From DAOUJI01 sp965237875 (GTDB lineage: Bacteria; Chloroflexota; Dehalococcoidia; Lucifugimonadales; JAGWBF01), in assembly GCA_965237875.1 (NCBI GenBank), contig CBDEGP010000002.1:1736001-1800000 (forward strand): DNA of 64,000 nt, in the 5' to 3' direction. Under the pieces are notes generated by a model. The model did not search any database, was not told the DNA's origin, and worked only from the letters and a program-made list of their open reading frames with translations. A program made the position numbers and the translations under genes. Below are positions 52,235 to 60,153 of the stretch, piece after piece. Each line of letters opens with the position of its first letter. Within the stretch, counting starts at the first letter, position 1.

Positions 52235-52695
52235 TGTCAGACCTTGAAGACCTCTACCAGGACATGGTCATCGACCACAACAACCGGCCCCGAAACTACG
52301 GCGTCCTGGATGGAGCGGACCGCACCGCCGACGGCTACAATCCCCTTTGCGGGGACCGGCTCACCCTGTACCTGAAGGTGGACGGCTCCCCGGAGGCGAA
52401 CATCGTCGACGTGGGATTCGTGGGATCCGGATGCGCCATATCCCGGGCCTCCGCCTCCATGATGACGGAGAGCGTCAAGGGCAAGAACACCGAGGAGGCC
52501 GACCGGATCTTCACCGCCTTCCGTAACATGGTGACCAGGGAACCCGGCGCCGGCTTCGACCCTGAGGAGGTGGGCGACCTGGAGATGCTGGCCGGAGTGT
52601 CCGAGTACCCGGCCCGTGTAAAGTGCGCGACTTTGGCGTGGCACACTCTCAACAATGCGCTGCACGGGTCAGGCAACACCGCCTCTACGGAATAA
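52234..52695 (+). CDS. sufU: Fe-S scaffold / sulfur-transfer protein SufU
   Basis: 153 residues. Conserved ligands: Cys in YNPLCGDRL, Cys in GSGCAISRASASMM and Cys in RVKCATLAWHTL, plus the Asp next to the first Cys. It accepts sulfur from SufS through a zinc-bound site, as in Bacillus SufU. A second, diverged SufU follows 56 bp on. Confidence 0.94.
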   Translation: MSDLEDLYQDMVIDHNNRPRNYGVLDGADRTADGYNPLCGDRLTLYLKVDGSPEANIVDVGFVGSGCAISRASASMMTESVKGKNTEEADRIFTAFRNMVTREPGAGFDPEEVGDLEMLAGVSEYPARVKCATLAWHTLNNALHGSGNTASTE

Positions 52696-52751
52696 CCGTA
52701 CTTGACCCGGACGCACGTCCTGGAATTTCGACCCGCTTTGTAGAGTTCCCG

Positions 52752-53201
52752 TTGCAGAAGTTTCCTTTTGAAGAAGTGGACGACCTGTACAGGGACGTTA
52801 TCCTGGACCATTACAGGAGTCCCCGCAACAACGGCCGCTTGGATTCTCCCGACATCAGGAGCGACGAGTACAACCCGATATGCGGCGACCGGGTGGCGCT
52901 GGAGTTGTCCCTCAGACAGGGCCTCATAACGGAAGCCGCATTCACGGGAGAGGGATGCTCCATCAGCCAGGCTTCGGCCTCCATGATGACCGAGCTTCTG
53001 GGCGGCCTGACACCGTCGGAAGCCCGCCGCCTATGGGAGACCTTCGGGAGGATGATGGACGGCGACAAGGCCGCCGCCGATGAGCTCCAGACCCGCGGCG
53101 ACCTCCACGCCCTCAGCGCCGTGCGCCGGTTCCCGGTGCGCATCAAGTGCGCCCTCCTGGCCTGGAAGGCCCTGGAACTGGGCCTGGAGGAGCGGCTGTA
53201 G
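52752..53201 (+). CDS. Second SufU paralogue
   Basis: About 149 residues from TTG 52752, which I choose because it gives a normal SufU N-terminus (…EEVDDLYRDVILDHYRSPRNNG); GTG 52776 is the alternative. The three Cys and Asp are kept: YNPICGDRV, GEGCSISQASASMM and RIKCALLAWKAL. Identity with SufU1 is moderate, so the duplication is old or came by a different route. It may be a dedicated sulfur or cluster carrier. A longer upstream frame in phase with it overlaps SufU1 and has no family support. Confidence 0.88.
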   Translation: MQKFPFEEVDDLYRDVILDHYRSPRNNGRLDSPDIRSDEYNPICGDRVALELSLRQGLITEAAFTGEGCSISQASASMMTELLGGLTPSEARRLWETFGRMMDGDKAAADELQTRGDLHALSAVRRFPVRIKCALLAWKALELGLEERL

Positions 53202-53336
53202 AGTAGTGGTGAAGACCGCGGCCCCTCGCAATTCGGTAAATGGACAAATCGTTTGACGCCTTGATAAGCTTAGACCATGTCCTTGGCGCTATGAGACTAA
53301 CCCTATAGAACACTTCAAGGGGGGCGGAGCAGGATA

Positions 53337-53672
53337 ATGAACACGAAGACGCCAAAGGAAACCCTTCAGAAAGTCGAAGGGATAGTCAGGGACGCCCTTG
53401 AAGAACAATTCGGGGACGGTCTGGTATTCGACCCGATTATCGTAACGCCAATGATTGACCCTTGGGACGACGAACGTTTGCACGTCTACATCGTGGTCGA
53501 CGGGGACCTCGAACGCCTGGACCCCAGTTGGACGCTTGGTTTAGTTGACATCATCCTTAAGCAGGTTACGGAAGAGGAAGTGCCCAACGTCCCGCTCAAA
53601 TCGTTCATCCAAAAATCAGAGTGGGAAGAATATCTTCGTGAACCGGAACATAGGTGGATCCCCACGACCTGA
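53337..53672 (+). CDS. Small protein paired with a HEPN-domain gene
   Basis: 111 residues; product not recognised. LQKVEGIVRDALEEQFGDGLVFDPIIVTP and DDERLHVYIVVDGDLERLD suggest a small alpha/beta fold, perhaps related to MNT-type partners, but no nucleotidyltransferase motif is seen. It overlaps the HEPN gene by 19 bp, so the two are translated together. It may be the antitoxin of the pair. ATG 53337 has AGGA upstream. Confidence 0.65.
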   Translation: MNTKTPKETLQKVEGIVRDALEEQFGDGLVFDPIIVTPMIDPWDDERLHVYIVVDGDLERLDPSWTLGLVDIILKQVTEEEVPNVPLKSFIQKSEWEEYLREPEHRWIPTT

Positions 53673-54139
53673 TTAGAATCTCCCGGCGCCTGGCTTCCGG
53701 TGCAATCGGAGGACGACAGGGCAGACCCCGGCAAGCGGAGTTGCGCCGGGCCGTAAGCGCCGCTTATTACGCCATGTTCCATGCGCTAGCCTTATCTTGC
53801 GCCAACTTGTTGGCGGGCTCCACACGGGCCAATCGAAGCCAACCGGCATGGCGCCAGGTCTATCGCGCGCTTGAACACAGCCACGCGAAGAATCAATGCA
53901 ACAGTCCGTCAGTGATGAGCCGTTTTCCGGCGGAAATACGAAACTTTGGTCAACTGTTCATCCTCATGCAAGTCCGACGCCACTCCGCTGACTACGACCC
54001 GGACGCAAGGTTTTCCCGCTTTGAAGTCACGCGACTCATCGAAGAAACCGACAGAACGATCACTGGCTTCAAACGCGCCCCCCGAGCGGACCAACGCGCA
54101 TTCGCACTCTACGTCCTGCTCAGGTCCCGGAGCGACTGA
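53654..54139 (+). CDS. HEPN-domain protein (candidate ribonuclease toxin)
   Basis: 161 residues. AELRRAVSAAYYAMFHAL is the typical second helix of HEPN proteins. The later VRRHSADYDPDARFS contains an R-x3-6-H-type motif next to ADYDP, a form shared with many HEPN toxins. GTG 53654 overlaps the upstream small gene. HEPN proteins often act as RNases held by a partner. Function here is inferred from the fold and pairing. Confidence 0.8.
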   Translation: MDPHDLIRISRRLASGAIGGRQGRPRQAELRRAVSAAYYAMFHALALSCANLLAGSTRANRSQPAWRQVYRALEHSHAKNQCNSPSVMSRFPAEIRNFGQLFILMQVRRHSADYDPDARFSRFEVTRLIEETDRTITGFKRAPRADQRAFALYVLLRSRSD

Positions 54140-54324
54140 CGACAGACGCACAAGACACCTGGCTACGTGGGAGAACGGAGAAGGCGGGTTGGGACTCCCG
54201 GGCTTCCTGCTGTGTTGCTGCGGAGAGGTGGATGAGGACATTCCACGACGACTGAGCAGTCCTGGATGTTCTGGCCCTCGCTCAATATGTCGGCTGCGGG
54301 CGGAGGCTTGGGGAAAGCCCCGGG

Positions 54325-54417
54325 TCAGAGGGGGTTGCGCCAGCGGAGGCCTGGGAAGCGGCTGAAGTCGGTGTCGTCGTAGGCGTATACCAGCAGGTTG
54401 ACAGCCGGGACTATCAA
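54325..54417 (-). pseudogene. VapC toxin remnant with internal deletion
   Basis: The frame begins LIVPAVNLLVYA, the first strand and acidic site of a VapC PIN toxin, and passes directly to DTDFSRFPGLRWRNPL, the usual C-terminus. About 95 central residues with the other catalytic acids are missing. It starts at TTG 54417, 8 bp after the VapB stop, where the toxin should be. The remnant cannot be an active nuclease. Confidence 0.72.
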
Positions 54418-54425
54418 CCGGCGCT

Positions 54426-54674
54426 CTATCGTGTGAGATCCTCGACCTCAAGCTGGTCGTTGAGCTGGTTCAGCTTCAGCGGATCTACGCCGGGAGCGAG
54501 TCCGCTTCGGATCGGGACGACACGGAATTGGGGGTCTGGAGACTCCCTCCCCGCGGCCGACATCCCGAGGCGCAGCGTTTCGTTCACAACCTCCTTGAAC
54601 GGCTTGTTGAGCAGCCTGGCCTTCTCTTTCAGGAAGTCGGCTACGTCCTCGTCTAAAGTCAGCGTCGTTCTCAT
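54426..54674 (-). CDS. VapB-like RHH antitoxin (orphaned)
   Basis: 82 residues. MRTTLTLDEDVADFLKEKARLLNKPFKEVVNETLRLGM is a ribbon-helix-helix DNA-binding N-terminus; the C-terminal 40 residues are the toxin-wrapping tail. The downstream VapC is reduced to 30 codons, so this antitoxin has no intact cognate toxin here. It may still bind its operator or act as an anti-addiction protein. Confidence 0.85.
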   Translation of the reverse strand: MRTTLTLDEDVADFLKEKARLLNKPFKEVVNETLRLGMSAAGRESPDPQFRVVPIRSGLAPGVDPLKLNQLNDQLEVEDLTR

Positions 54675-54732
54675 GGAGACATCATAGCGCCTTGTATTTT
54701 GATGTCAAAGTGTCTCACGGCGTGAGCGGGTC

Positions 54733-56613
54733 TCAGGCGCCGTTGGGGTCAAGCCAGGTCTCGGCCCAGAAGAAATACTCCGAGAGGGCGGTGTTGGGGT
54801 GGAACCCCCGTACGCTGGGATGGAAGACCCACGCCTCGCCCGCGCCTACGCTTCCCGTGACGGGGCTAAACACGTAGGCCCGGTCCAGCAGGCGCCTCTG
54901 GATGGCCCGGACCATCTCTCCCCGCCTGACCGGGTCCTGCTCCACGGCCTGCTCGATGATCATGGCGTCCAGGTCGGGGTCTGAGTGGGACAACAAGTTG
55001 TCGCGTCCCTCGGCGCCAAACAGCAACGGGAATAGGAAGCTGTTGGGTGTCGTGACGGGGGGAATGATCCCCAACGCCATCTGATAGTCCCGTTCCCTGA
55101 AGACCTTCTCGCTGAACCAGACCGAATTGACGACCTTGGAAGAGGGCTCAAGGCCCGCGTCTCTCAGGTCCCGCTCCAGCCTGTCAGCTTGTTCGAGGTA
55201 TATGTCGCCGAAGTCTGCGATCGTCAGGTCGAATCGGACAGGAAGGGAGGCGCCCAGGGAGGCCAGGAGGCTCTTGGCCCCGGCGGGGTCCGCGAAGCAG
55301 CATCCGCGCATCTCTTCCCGGTCCAACAACCAACCGGAGTTGACGACCGGGATGCCCAGGGTGACCATCCCCTGGCCTTTCCAGATGTCGTTCACGTACT
55401 TCCAGGGGTCCAGGGCCTTCAAGACGGCCTTCCTCACCCGTTCATCATCGAAAGGCGATCCGGACTGGTTCATGGCAAGGAAAAGCCCCGCCCCCGCCTG
55501 ATAGGACGTGAACCGGTTGAACTCCACTCCCGATTCCATCAGCCGGTCCCAGCCTTTGGCGGGAACTCGCAGCAGTTGGGCCTGTCCGGTGACAAAGGCC
55601 GCCAGTTGAACGTCTGCTCCGCCCCTTACGACGATGAAGGTCAACCGGTCCAGGAAGGGCAGCTCTTCTTCGTAGTAGTTGGGTTTCCTGTTGAAGACAG
55701 AGGCCACACCCCTAACCGAGCTGTCCTCGTCCCAAATCCAGGGGCCTGTCCCGATGACCGGGCCGTCTTTCAGATGCCCGTGGAGTTGGACTGCCTCGGG
55801 AGCGACAATCTTGCTGTGGCCGTCGGCTAGAGCCGCCAGAAAATCGGCGTCGGGGAATCCGGAGTTGACGGTGATCAACAAGGTCCGGTCATCTTCTGCA
55901 ACCGCCGATTCCAGGTTTCGCAGGATGGAGGCGTTGGGAAAGCCCTGCGTTTTCTGCCTATCGTAGCTGAAAACCAGGTCTTGGGCCGTCAGCTTGCGCC
56001 CGCCAACGGGGTGGGCGTCGTGCCACCGTACCCCCTCACGCAGCGTAAATCTGTACTGGAGCGGGCTGTCTCCCACCAGCTCCCATCCCTGGCAAAGGTC
56101 GCACTCCAGGAGCAGGTTAGGCTGGGGAAGCCGGTCCTGGGGGCCGCTCCTGAGTCTCAGCAGCCTGCTGTATGCAATGCCCGGCCCCAGGGCGGTCAAC
56201 GTCTCCTGGCTCTCCTGCTGTACGTCCAGGTGAGGGAAGTCCGCTAAAGCCAGACTCGTAAGGCTGCCGCCCCGCGCCCCCGGAGGCGGCGTCGAGACTA
56301 CCGGCGAGGGGGTCGGACCAGCCGTTGGGGGGGGCGACGTGAACGCCGCGGTAGGTGTGTGGGACGGAGCAGCAGTCAAGGTTGGCGTTGGAGGAGGAGT
56401 TGGCTGAGACGTTGGAGTAGAAGTGGAGACGGGAACCGGAGTATGGGTGGGGGTGGGAGTGGAGGTTGGAGTCGGGTCGGTTGAGCACGCCTGCGACAGC
56501 GCCAACAGGACCAACAATGCGCACAAAAGTGTGGTCGCGTATGATGCCACGCTGCGTTTAGCTCCCGGTCCCTCCCAGGGACGGGTTGGGTTGGCGTCCG
56601 CCGTCGGTCTCAC
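54733..56613 (-). CDS. Peptide/nickel-type ABC transporter substrate-binding lipoprotein (SBP_bac_5)
   Basis: 626 residues. The signal ends in LALSQAC, followed by a Thr/Pro-rich linker of about 90 residues. The binding domain has GPQDRLPQPNLLLECDLCQGWELVGD, LREGVRWHDAHPVGGRKLTAQDLVFSYDR and LKALDPWKYVNDI, typical of family 5 extracellular binding proteins. No permease or ATPase genes are adjacent, so it may use transport genes elsewhere. Its ATG at 56613 overlaps the upstream membrane-protein gene by 56 bp; a later start is possible. Confidence 0.88.
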   Translation of the reverse strand: MRPTADANPTRPWEGPGAKRSVASYATTLLCALLVLLALSQACSTDPTPTSTPTPTHTPVPVSTSTPTSQPTPPPTPTLTAAPSHTPTAAFTSPPPTAGPTPSPVVSTPPPGARGGSLTSLALADFPHLDVQQESQETLTALGPGIAYSRLLRLRSGPQDRLPQPNLLLECDLCQGWELVGDSPLQYRFTLREGVRWHDAHPVGGRKLTAQDLVFSYDRQKTQGFPNASILRNLESAVAEDDRTLLITVNSGFPDADFLAALADGHSKIVAPEAVQLHGHLKDGPVIGTGPWIWDEDSSVRGVASVFNRKPNYYEEELPFLDRLTFIVVRGGADVQLAAFVTGQAQLLRVPAKGWDRLMESGVEFNRFTSYQAGAGLFLAMNQSGSPFDDERVRKAVLKALDPWKYVNDIWKGQGMVTLGIPVVNSGWLLDREEMRGCCFADPAGAKSLLASLGASLPVRFDLTIADFGDIYLEQADRLERDLRDAGLEPSSKVVNSVWFSEKVFRERDYQMALGIIPPVTTPNSFLFPLLFGAEGRDNLLSHSDPDLDAMIIEQAVEQDPVRRGEMVRAIQRRLLDRAYVFSPVTGSVGAGEAWVFHPSVRGFHPNTALSEYFFWAETWLDPNGA

Positions 56614-57586
56614 GCCGGCGGCCCGGGCTAAGCCAGATTCTGGAAAAGAAGGGCACGGCCACCACTATGGGAGGCAGGAACACCACCGCATGGATTACGA
56701 TAGCATAGCTGAACGCCAACTCTTGAGGCACGTCGAAGGCCCGCAGCACGTACACCACCGCGAATTCGAAGGTCCCGGCGGCGGCCGGAAGACCCGGCAA
56801 GGCTGTGGAGAAGTAGAGGGTGCCCAGTATGGCCACAGTGGCCACAAACAACGAAATCCCCAGCCCCATGCCGTGGGCAAGCGCCCACGCCGCCAGTCCC
56901 AGAACGACCCAATGGCCCGCCGTCAGCGCCGACGAGTAGAGCAGAGTCCTCTTGGACTTCACCAACGCCTCCACCGCCCGGGCAGTGGCGCCCAGCAGGG
57001 GGACCCTATCCACGGCCTTGGCTCCGCCCAGCCACACTGCAAGCGGGATGACCAGCACGGCGCCCATTGCAAACACGAAGGCCCCAATCACGTAGGGCGC
57101 GAACTGCCAGGTCCCGGGAAGCAGCACAAGCCCCGCCAACAGAATGGAGGAGGTGACGACCATGTCCAACGCCCGCTCCATGGCCAAAGTTGCCAGCGCC
57201 ACCCCGCCGTTCACCTTGTAGCGCAGGGTGAGCAGGGCCAATTGAGCGCCCTCGCTGACCCACCGCACCGGGGCCATGTTGTTCAGTCCTATCCCTGCGT
57301 TCTGGACCAAAAACAGCCGGTGGAAGGAGACTTCCCGCTCGGGGAAAAGCACGTGCCACCTGTAAGCCCTGATGACGCACGCGGCGATGAATATCAGAAG
57401 CGATATGAACGCCCACACCGCCGGAAAGGTCTCCAACTGGTCCGCAGCCAGACCCCAGTCCATGCCTCTAACCGATAGCCACCCCAGACCGATGCTTACC
57501 GCGACCCCAATGACCAGCCTGGCCGGGGTTTCCCACACCAACCGTTTAACCAGAGCGCCTCTGCGGACGATGGAATCCACAAGCAT
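56558..57586 (-). CDS. Lysylphosphatidylglycerol synthase/flippase-like membrane protein (UPF0104)
   Basis: 342 residues with about eight hydrophobic helices. ACVIRAYRWHVLFP and VQNAGIGLNNMAPVRWVSEGAQLALL near residues 60-130 are the conserved blocks of the MprF/AglD-like N-terminal domain; ALPGLPAAAGTFEFAVVYVLRAF is the later one. These proteins are thought to flip lipids or modify glycans. There is no aminoacyl-transferase domain. It is divergent from tatD. Confidence 0.85.
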   Translation of the reverse strand: MLVDSIVRRGALVKRLVWETPARLVIGVAVSIGLGWLSVRGMDWGLAADQLETFPAVWAFISLLIFIAACVIRAYRWHVLFPEREVSFHRLFLVQNAGIGLNNMAPVRWVSEGAQLALLTLRYKVNGGVALATLAMERALDMVVTSSILLAGLVLLPGTWQFAPYVIGAFVFAMGAVLVIPLAVWLGGAKAVDRVPLLGATARAVEALVKSKRTLLYSSALTAGHWVVLGLAAWALAHGMGLGISLFVATVAILGTLYFSTALPGLPAAAGTFEFAVVYVLRAFDVPQELAFSYAIVIHAVVFLPPIVVAVPFFSRIWLSPGRRRETDGGRQPNPSLGGTGS

Positions 57587-57662
57587 GATGTTCTAGCCTT
57601 GTACCCAGAGTCGGCAATAGTATAAAGTAACTCATGACAATACGCCCATAGGCCCGCTGCAC

Positions 57663-58427
57663 ATGCTTTGCGACTCCCATACACATCTTGACGAATACTC
57701 AACCGGCGAGGTCCCTGAGATACTGGACCGGGCTTCCGAAGCGGGTGTGAACCTCGTTGTGTGCGCGGGGGTCACGGTGGAATCTTCCGGGGCCTGCATC
57801 CGTCTGGCCGAAACCCACCGTTCCTTCTATGCAGGCGTAGGCATACATCCGATGAATCTGGAAGGCCCCGTGGACGACCCCGTATACGGCGCTCTGAGGG
57901 ACATGGCCGCCGAAAACGACAAGGTCGTGTGCATCAGCGAGATAGGGCTGGACTATCAGCCCACGTCTCCGGACCCCAAGACTCAAGACCAGGCATTCAG
58001 GGCCCAGATACGGTTGGCGAGGGAGTTGGACCTGCCCATCATCTTCCATTCCAGGGAATCCCATCCCGACGCTCTCCGAATCCTCCGGGAGGAAGACGCC
58101 GCAGGCATGGGCGTGATCATGCACTACTTCCAGGCCGATGAGGAAACGGGCAGGGAAGCTATCGACTCAGGCTTCTACATATCGCTGGCCCGCCCGCTCA
58201 CCCGCCTCCCGGAGCTTCAGGAAACCGTCAAGAGCCTTCCGCTGGAAAGCATGGTCTTGGAGTCGGACTCAGCCCCTCAGCCCTTCAAGAAACACCGCTA
58301 CAACTGGACGGAGCCCAGGCACGTCAAAGACGTAGCCGAGAAGCTGGCTGAACTGAAGGACATCTCCGTCGAAGAAGTCGCCAGAGTCACCTCAGGCAAC
58401 CTGCGGCGCATCCTCAAACTGGGCTAG
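57663..58427 (+). CDS. tatD: TatD-family metal-dependent hydrolase
   Basis: 254-residue TIM-barrel nuclease/hydrolase. Metal ligands: DSHTHLDE (HxH), SEIGLDYQ (Glu), IIFHSRESH (His), MHYFQAD (His) and LESDSAP (Asp). VGIHPMNL is the usual family text. TatD proteins have 3'-5' exonuclease activity and act in DNA repair or turnover. Its stop codon lies inside the first copy of a 31-bp repeat; before that insertion tatD would have adjoined lexA. Confidence 0.92.
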   Translation: MLCDSHTHLDEYSTGEVPEILDRASEAGVNLVVCAGVTVESSGACIRLAETHRSFYAGVGIHPMNLEGPVDDPVYGALRDMAAENDKVVCISEIGLDYQPTSPDPKTQDQAFRAQIRLARELDLPIIFHSRESHPDALRILREEDAAGMGVIMHYFQADEETGREAIDSGFYISLARPLTRLPELQETVKSLPLESMVLESDSAPQPFKKHRYNWTEPRHVKDVAEKLAELKDISVEEVARVTSGNLRRILKLG

Positions 58428-58454
58428 CCTCCCCTCGGAAGCTGACATCCGGCC
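58424..58454. repeat. 31-bp direct repeat, left copy, flanking the VapBC island
   Basis: Begins CTAGCCTCCC and ends GGAAGCTGACATCCGGCC. It differs from the copy at 59212-59242 at only two adjacent bases (CT versus AG). The left copy contains the tatD stop codon. The repeats bracket 757 bp with the toxin-antitoxin genes. Confidence 0.85.
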
Positions 58455-58531
58455 AGGATTCGAACACCTGGACGACCGATGACGATGCCTCCTAACAGGG
58501 GCTTTCTCCCTGTCTCGGCCGAGAAGCCGCA

Positions 58532-58933
58532 TCACCCCATGCGAACGCTCTGGACCACGACACCCAGACCCGATGCCCTTGCAAGCCGTCCGTCGGCGGT
58601 CAACAGAGGGAGCGCGTGGGCGCTGGCAGCGGCTACGTAGAACGCATCGTAGGCGCTGATGTTCCGGTGGCGCTGCCAGGCCAATGGGGCCAGGGACTGG
58701 TGAGAGATCCGTTCCACGGGCCAATGGACCAGGTCATCGACGACCATTCGCGCCCGCGCCTCTTCAACGTGCCCGTTCAGAACCGCCCGCCGCAACACCG
58801 ACAGCGCTTCTGCGTCCATCAGCTCCGGCGCAGCCAACGATGCTCCCTCAATGATGTCGGCCACTGTCAGGCCAAGGGAAGTCGTGAGGAGATATTCGAC
58901 AGCGACGGACGCATCGACAACATAAGGGCTCAC
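58532..58933 (-). CDS. vapC: VapC-family PIN toxin
   Basis: 133 residues. The acidic PIN residues are kept: YVVDASVAVEYLL, APELMDAEALSVLRRAV, and ISAYDAFYVAAASAHALPLLTADGRLA. This is a sequence-specific RNase neutralised by the upstream antitoxin. ATG 58933 overlaps the antitoxin stop by 4 bp. Together they form a complete module between two direct repeats. Confidence 0.92.
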   Translation of the reverse strand: MSPYVVDASVAVEYLLTTSLGLTVADIIEGASLAAPELMDAEALSVLRRAVLNGHVEEARARMVVDDLVHWPVERISHQSLAPLAWQRHRNISAYDAFYVAAASAHALPLLTADGRLARASGLGVVVQSVRMG

Positions 58934-59163
58934 TCTGTCTCCATGTCGCGGAGGCGGCGTTCCTCGACCAGAAGCGTTGCTGCCTCTACCCCCAGGTCAG
59001 TCTTGGGGCGCTGGGCCAGGCGCTTCCGCCACTCCCACCTCGCCAACTCCCGCTCGACGGCAATAAGCACTGCCGCACTCATGGTGCAGTTGTTCTCACG
59101 GGCATGTCGGCGGAGGCGCTCGTGTAGGTCGTCCGGTATGTTTCTTACTTGCAGATTGGACAT
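58930..59163 (-). CDS. FitA/VapB-like RHH antitoxin
   Basis: About 77 residues from ATG 59163 (MSNLQVRNIP); an upstream start at 59190 would add nine. MSNLQVRNIPDDLHERLRRHARENN is the ribbon-helix-helix of FitA-like antitoxins, and the rest wraps the toxin. Upstream GCATG-N7-CATGC (59176-59192) is a possible operator. Confidence 0.9.
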   Translation of the reverse strand: MSNLQVRNIPDDLHERLRRHARENNCTMSAAVLIAVERELARWEWRKRLAQRPKTDLGVEAATLLVEERRLRDMETE

Positions 59164-59211
59164 ATCATCAGAATAGCATGATATCAGCATGCAGATAATG
59201 ATGCTTTACGC

Positions 59212-59242
59212 CTAGCCTCCCAGCGGAAGCTGACATCCGGCC
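59212..59242. repeat. 31-bp direct repeat, right copy
   Basis: Partner of 58424-58454, with 29 of 31 bases identical. It ends 3 bp before the -35 of lexA. The pair suggests that the VapBC segment entered by a duplication-forming insertion between tatD and lexA. Confidence 0.85.
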
Positions 59243-59244
59243 CA

Positions 59245-59283
59245 TTGACACTCCCGGTTATGTCTGCTAGGTTCTATTAGAAC
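59245..59283 (+). promoter_or_regulatory. lexA promoter with overlapping SOS-type operator
   Basis: TTGACA (59245-59250), 17-bp spacer, TAGGTT (59268-59273). The perfect 6-1-6 palindrome GTTCTATTAGAAC (59271-59283) covers the end of the -10, 36 bp before the start codon. Autorepression by LexA is the natural reading. The motif is GTTC-N5-GAAC, unlike the CGAAC-N4-GTTC box of Bacillus. Confidence 0.65.
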
Positions 59284-59319
59284 ACCTGTTTCCAGCCCGA
59301 ATCCTCGAAAGGCACGACC

Positions 59320-59979
59320 ATGCAGAGAAAAAAGGACCCGTCTCCTCGTCAACAGCGCATGATGGACTTCATCCGCAGCTTTTTCGACGAGAACGGAAGG
59401 CCGCCCACGGTGCGGGACATCCAAAAGGCCTGCGACATAAGCTCCACTTCCGTCGTGGACTACAATCTCCGTCTACTGGAACGCGACGGCCACTTGACGC
59501 GCAAACCGGACATCGCCCGGGGCATAGAGCTTCCTGATTACTATGCCCATACCCGAAACGTCCCCGATCTGATACGAGTTCCTGTGCTTGCCGCCATCAC
59601 AGCCGGCCAACCCGCTCCCGTGATTGACGCCGAAGCCTGGACAGACTCGGAATCCCATGAAACGCTGGAGCTGACGCAGGACATCCTGCGCGGAAAAGGA
59701 CAGGTCTATGCTCTCAGGGTCCGGGGGAGCTCCATGATAGACGCCCTGGTTGACGATGGCGACATCGTGCTCATCGAGCCGGTCACGCAAGCCAACAACG
59801 GGGATATGGTGGTGGCCCGGCTCAAGCTGGAGAACGAGACCACCTTGAAACGGCTCTACGTGGAAGGCGACAGAGTGCGCCTACAGCCCGCCAACAGTCA
59901 GATGGAGCCTATCTACTCCCAGGCGGAAAACGTAGAGGTGCAGGGGAGGGTGGTCGGGGTCATAAGGATACTGGGTTAG
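59320..59979 (+). CDS. lexA: LexA repressor
   Basis: 219-residue SOS repressor. N-terminal winged helix with QQRMMDFIRSFFDENGRPPTVRDIQKACDISSTSVVDYNL; the recognition helix differs clearly from E. coli LexA. The self-cleavage site is Ala-Gly in AAITAGQPAP, the nucleophile Ser is in VRGSSMIDALVDDGD, and the base Lys is in TTLKRLY. The C-terminal dimer region is normal. Its own promoter carries a palindrome. Confidence 0.95.
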   Translation: MQRKKDPSPRQQRMMDFIRSFFDENGRPPTVRDIQKACDISSTSVVDYNLRLLERDGHLTRKPDIARGIELPDYYAHTRNVPDLIRVPVLAAITAGQPAPVIDAEAWTDSESHETLELTQDILRGKGQVYALRVRGSSMIDALVDDGDIVLIEPVTQANNGDMVVARLKLENETTLKRLYVEGDRVRLQPANSQMEPIYSQAENVEVQGRVVGVIRILG

Positions 59980-59982
59980 CGG

Positions 59983-60126
59983 CTAGTCGGACGAAGGAAG
60001 CTTCTTAGGCTGCTGAAGCTCCATCTCCAATTCGCAGCACAGGACTACGCCGTCCCCGGTCTTGGTGCACAGGACCATGGTCCCGCAGGTCTCACAAACG
60101 TAACGCTTGCCTAGCTGATTCGCCAT
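59983..60126 (-). CDS. Desulforedoxin-like zinc-ribbon microprotein 1
   Basis: 47 residues: LGKRYVCETCGTMVLCTKTGDGVVLCCELEME carries CxxCG and CC with the spacing of the desulforedoxin (Dx) domain found at the N-terminus of desulfoferrodoxin. Binds a single iron or zinc through four Cys. GGAG lies 7 bases before ATG 60126. A sister gene of the same type sits 27 bp upstream on the same strand. Confidence 0.85.
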   Translation of the reverse strand: MANQLGKRYVCETCGTMVLCTKTGDGVVLCCELEMELQQPKKLPSSD

Positions 60127-60153
60127 CGGATGCTCCGTTTAACCTCGAATGCT

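Noticed and set aside
56558..56613. 56-bp overlap of two minus-strand genes as a possible frameshifted fusion
   Set aside because: Both proteins are complete at their ends by family comparison; a somewhat later start of the lipoprotein explains the overlap.
58440..58470. tRNA T-arm-like text (GGATTCGAACACC on the minus strand)
   Set aside because: The T-stem pairs only with a 9-base loop, and no D-arm, anticodon arm or acceptor stem can be built around it.
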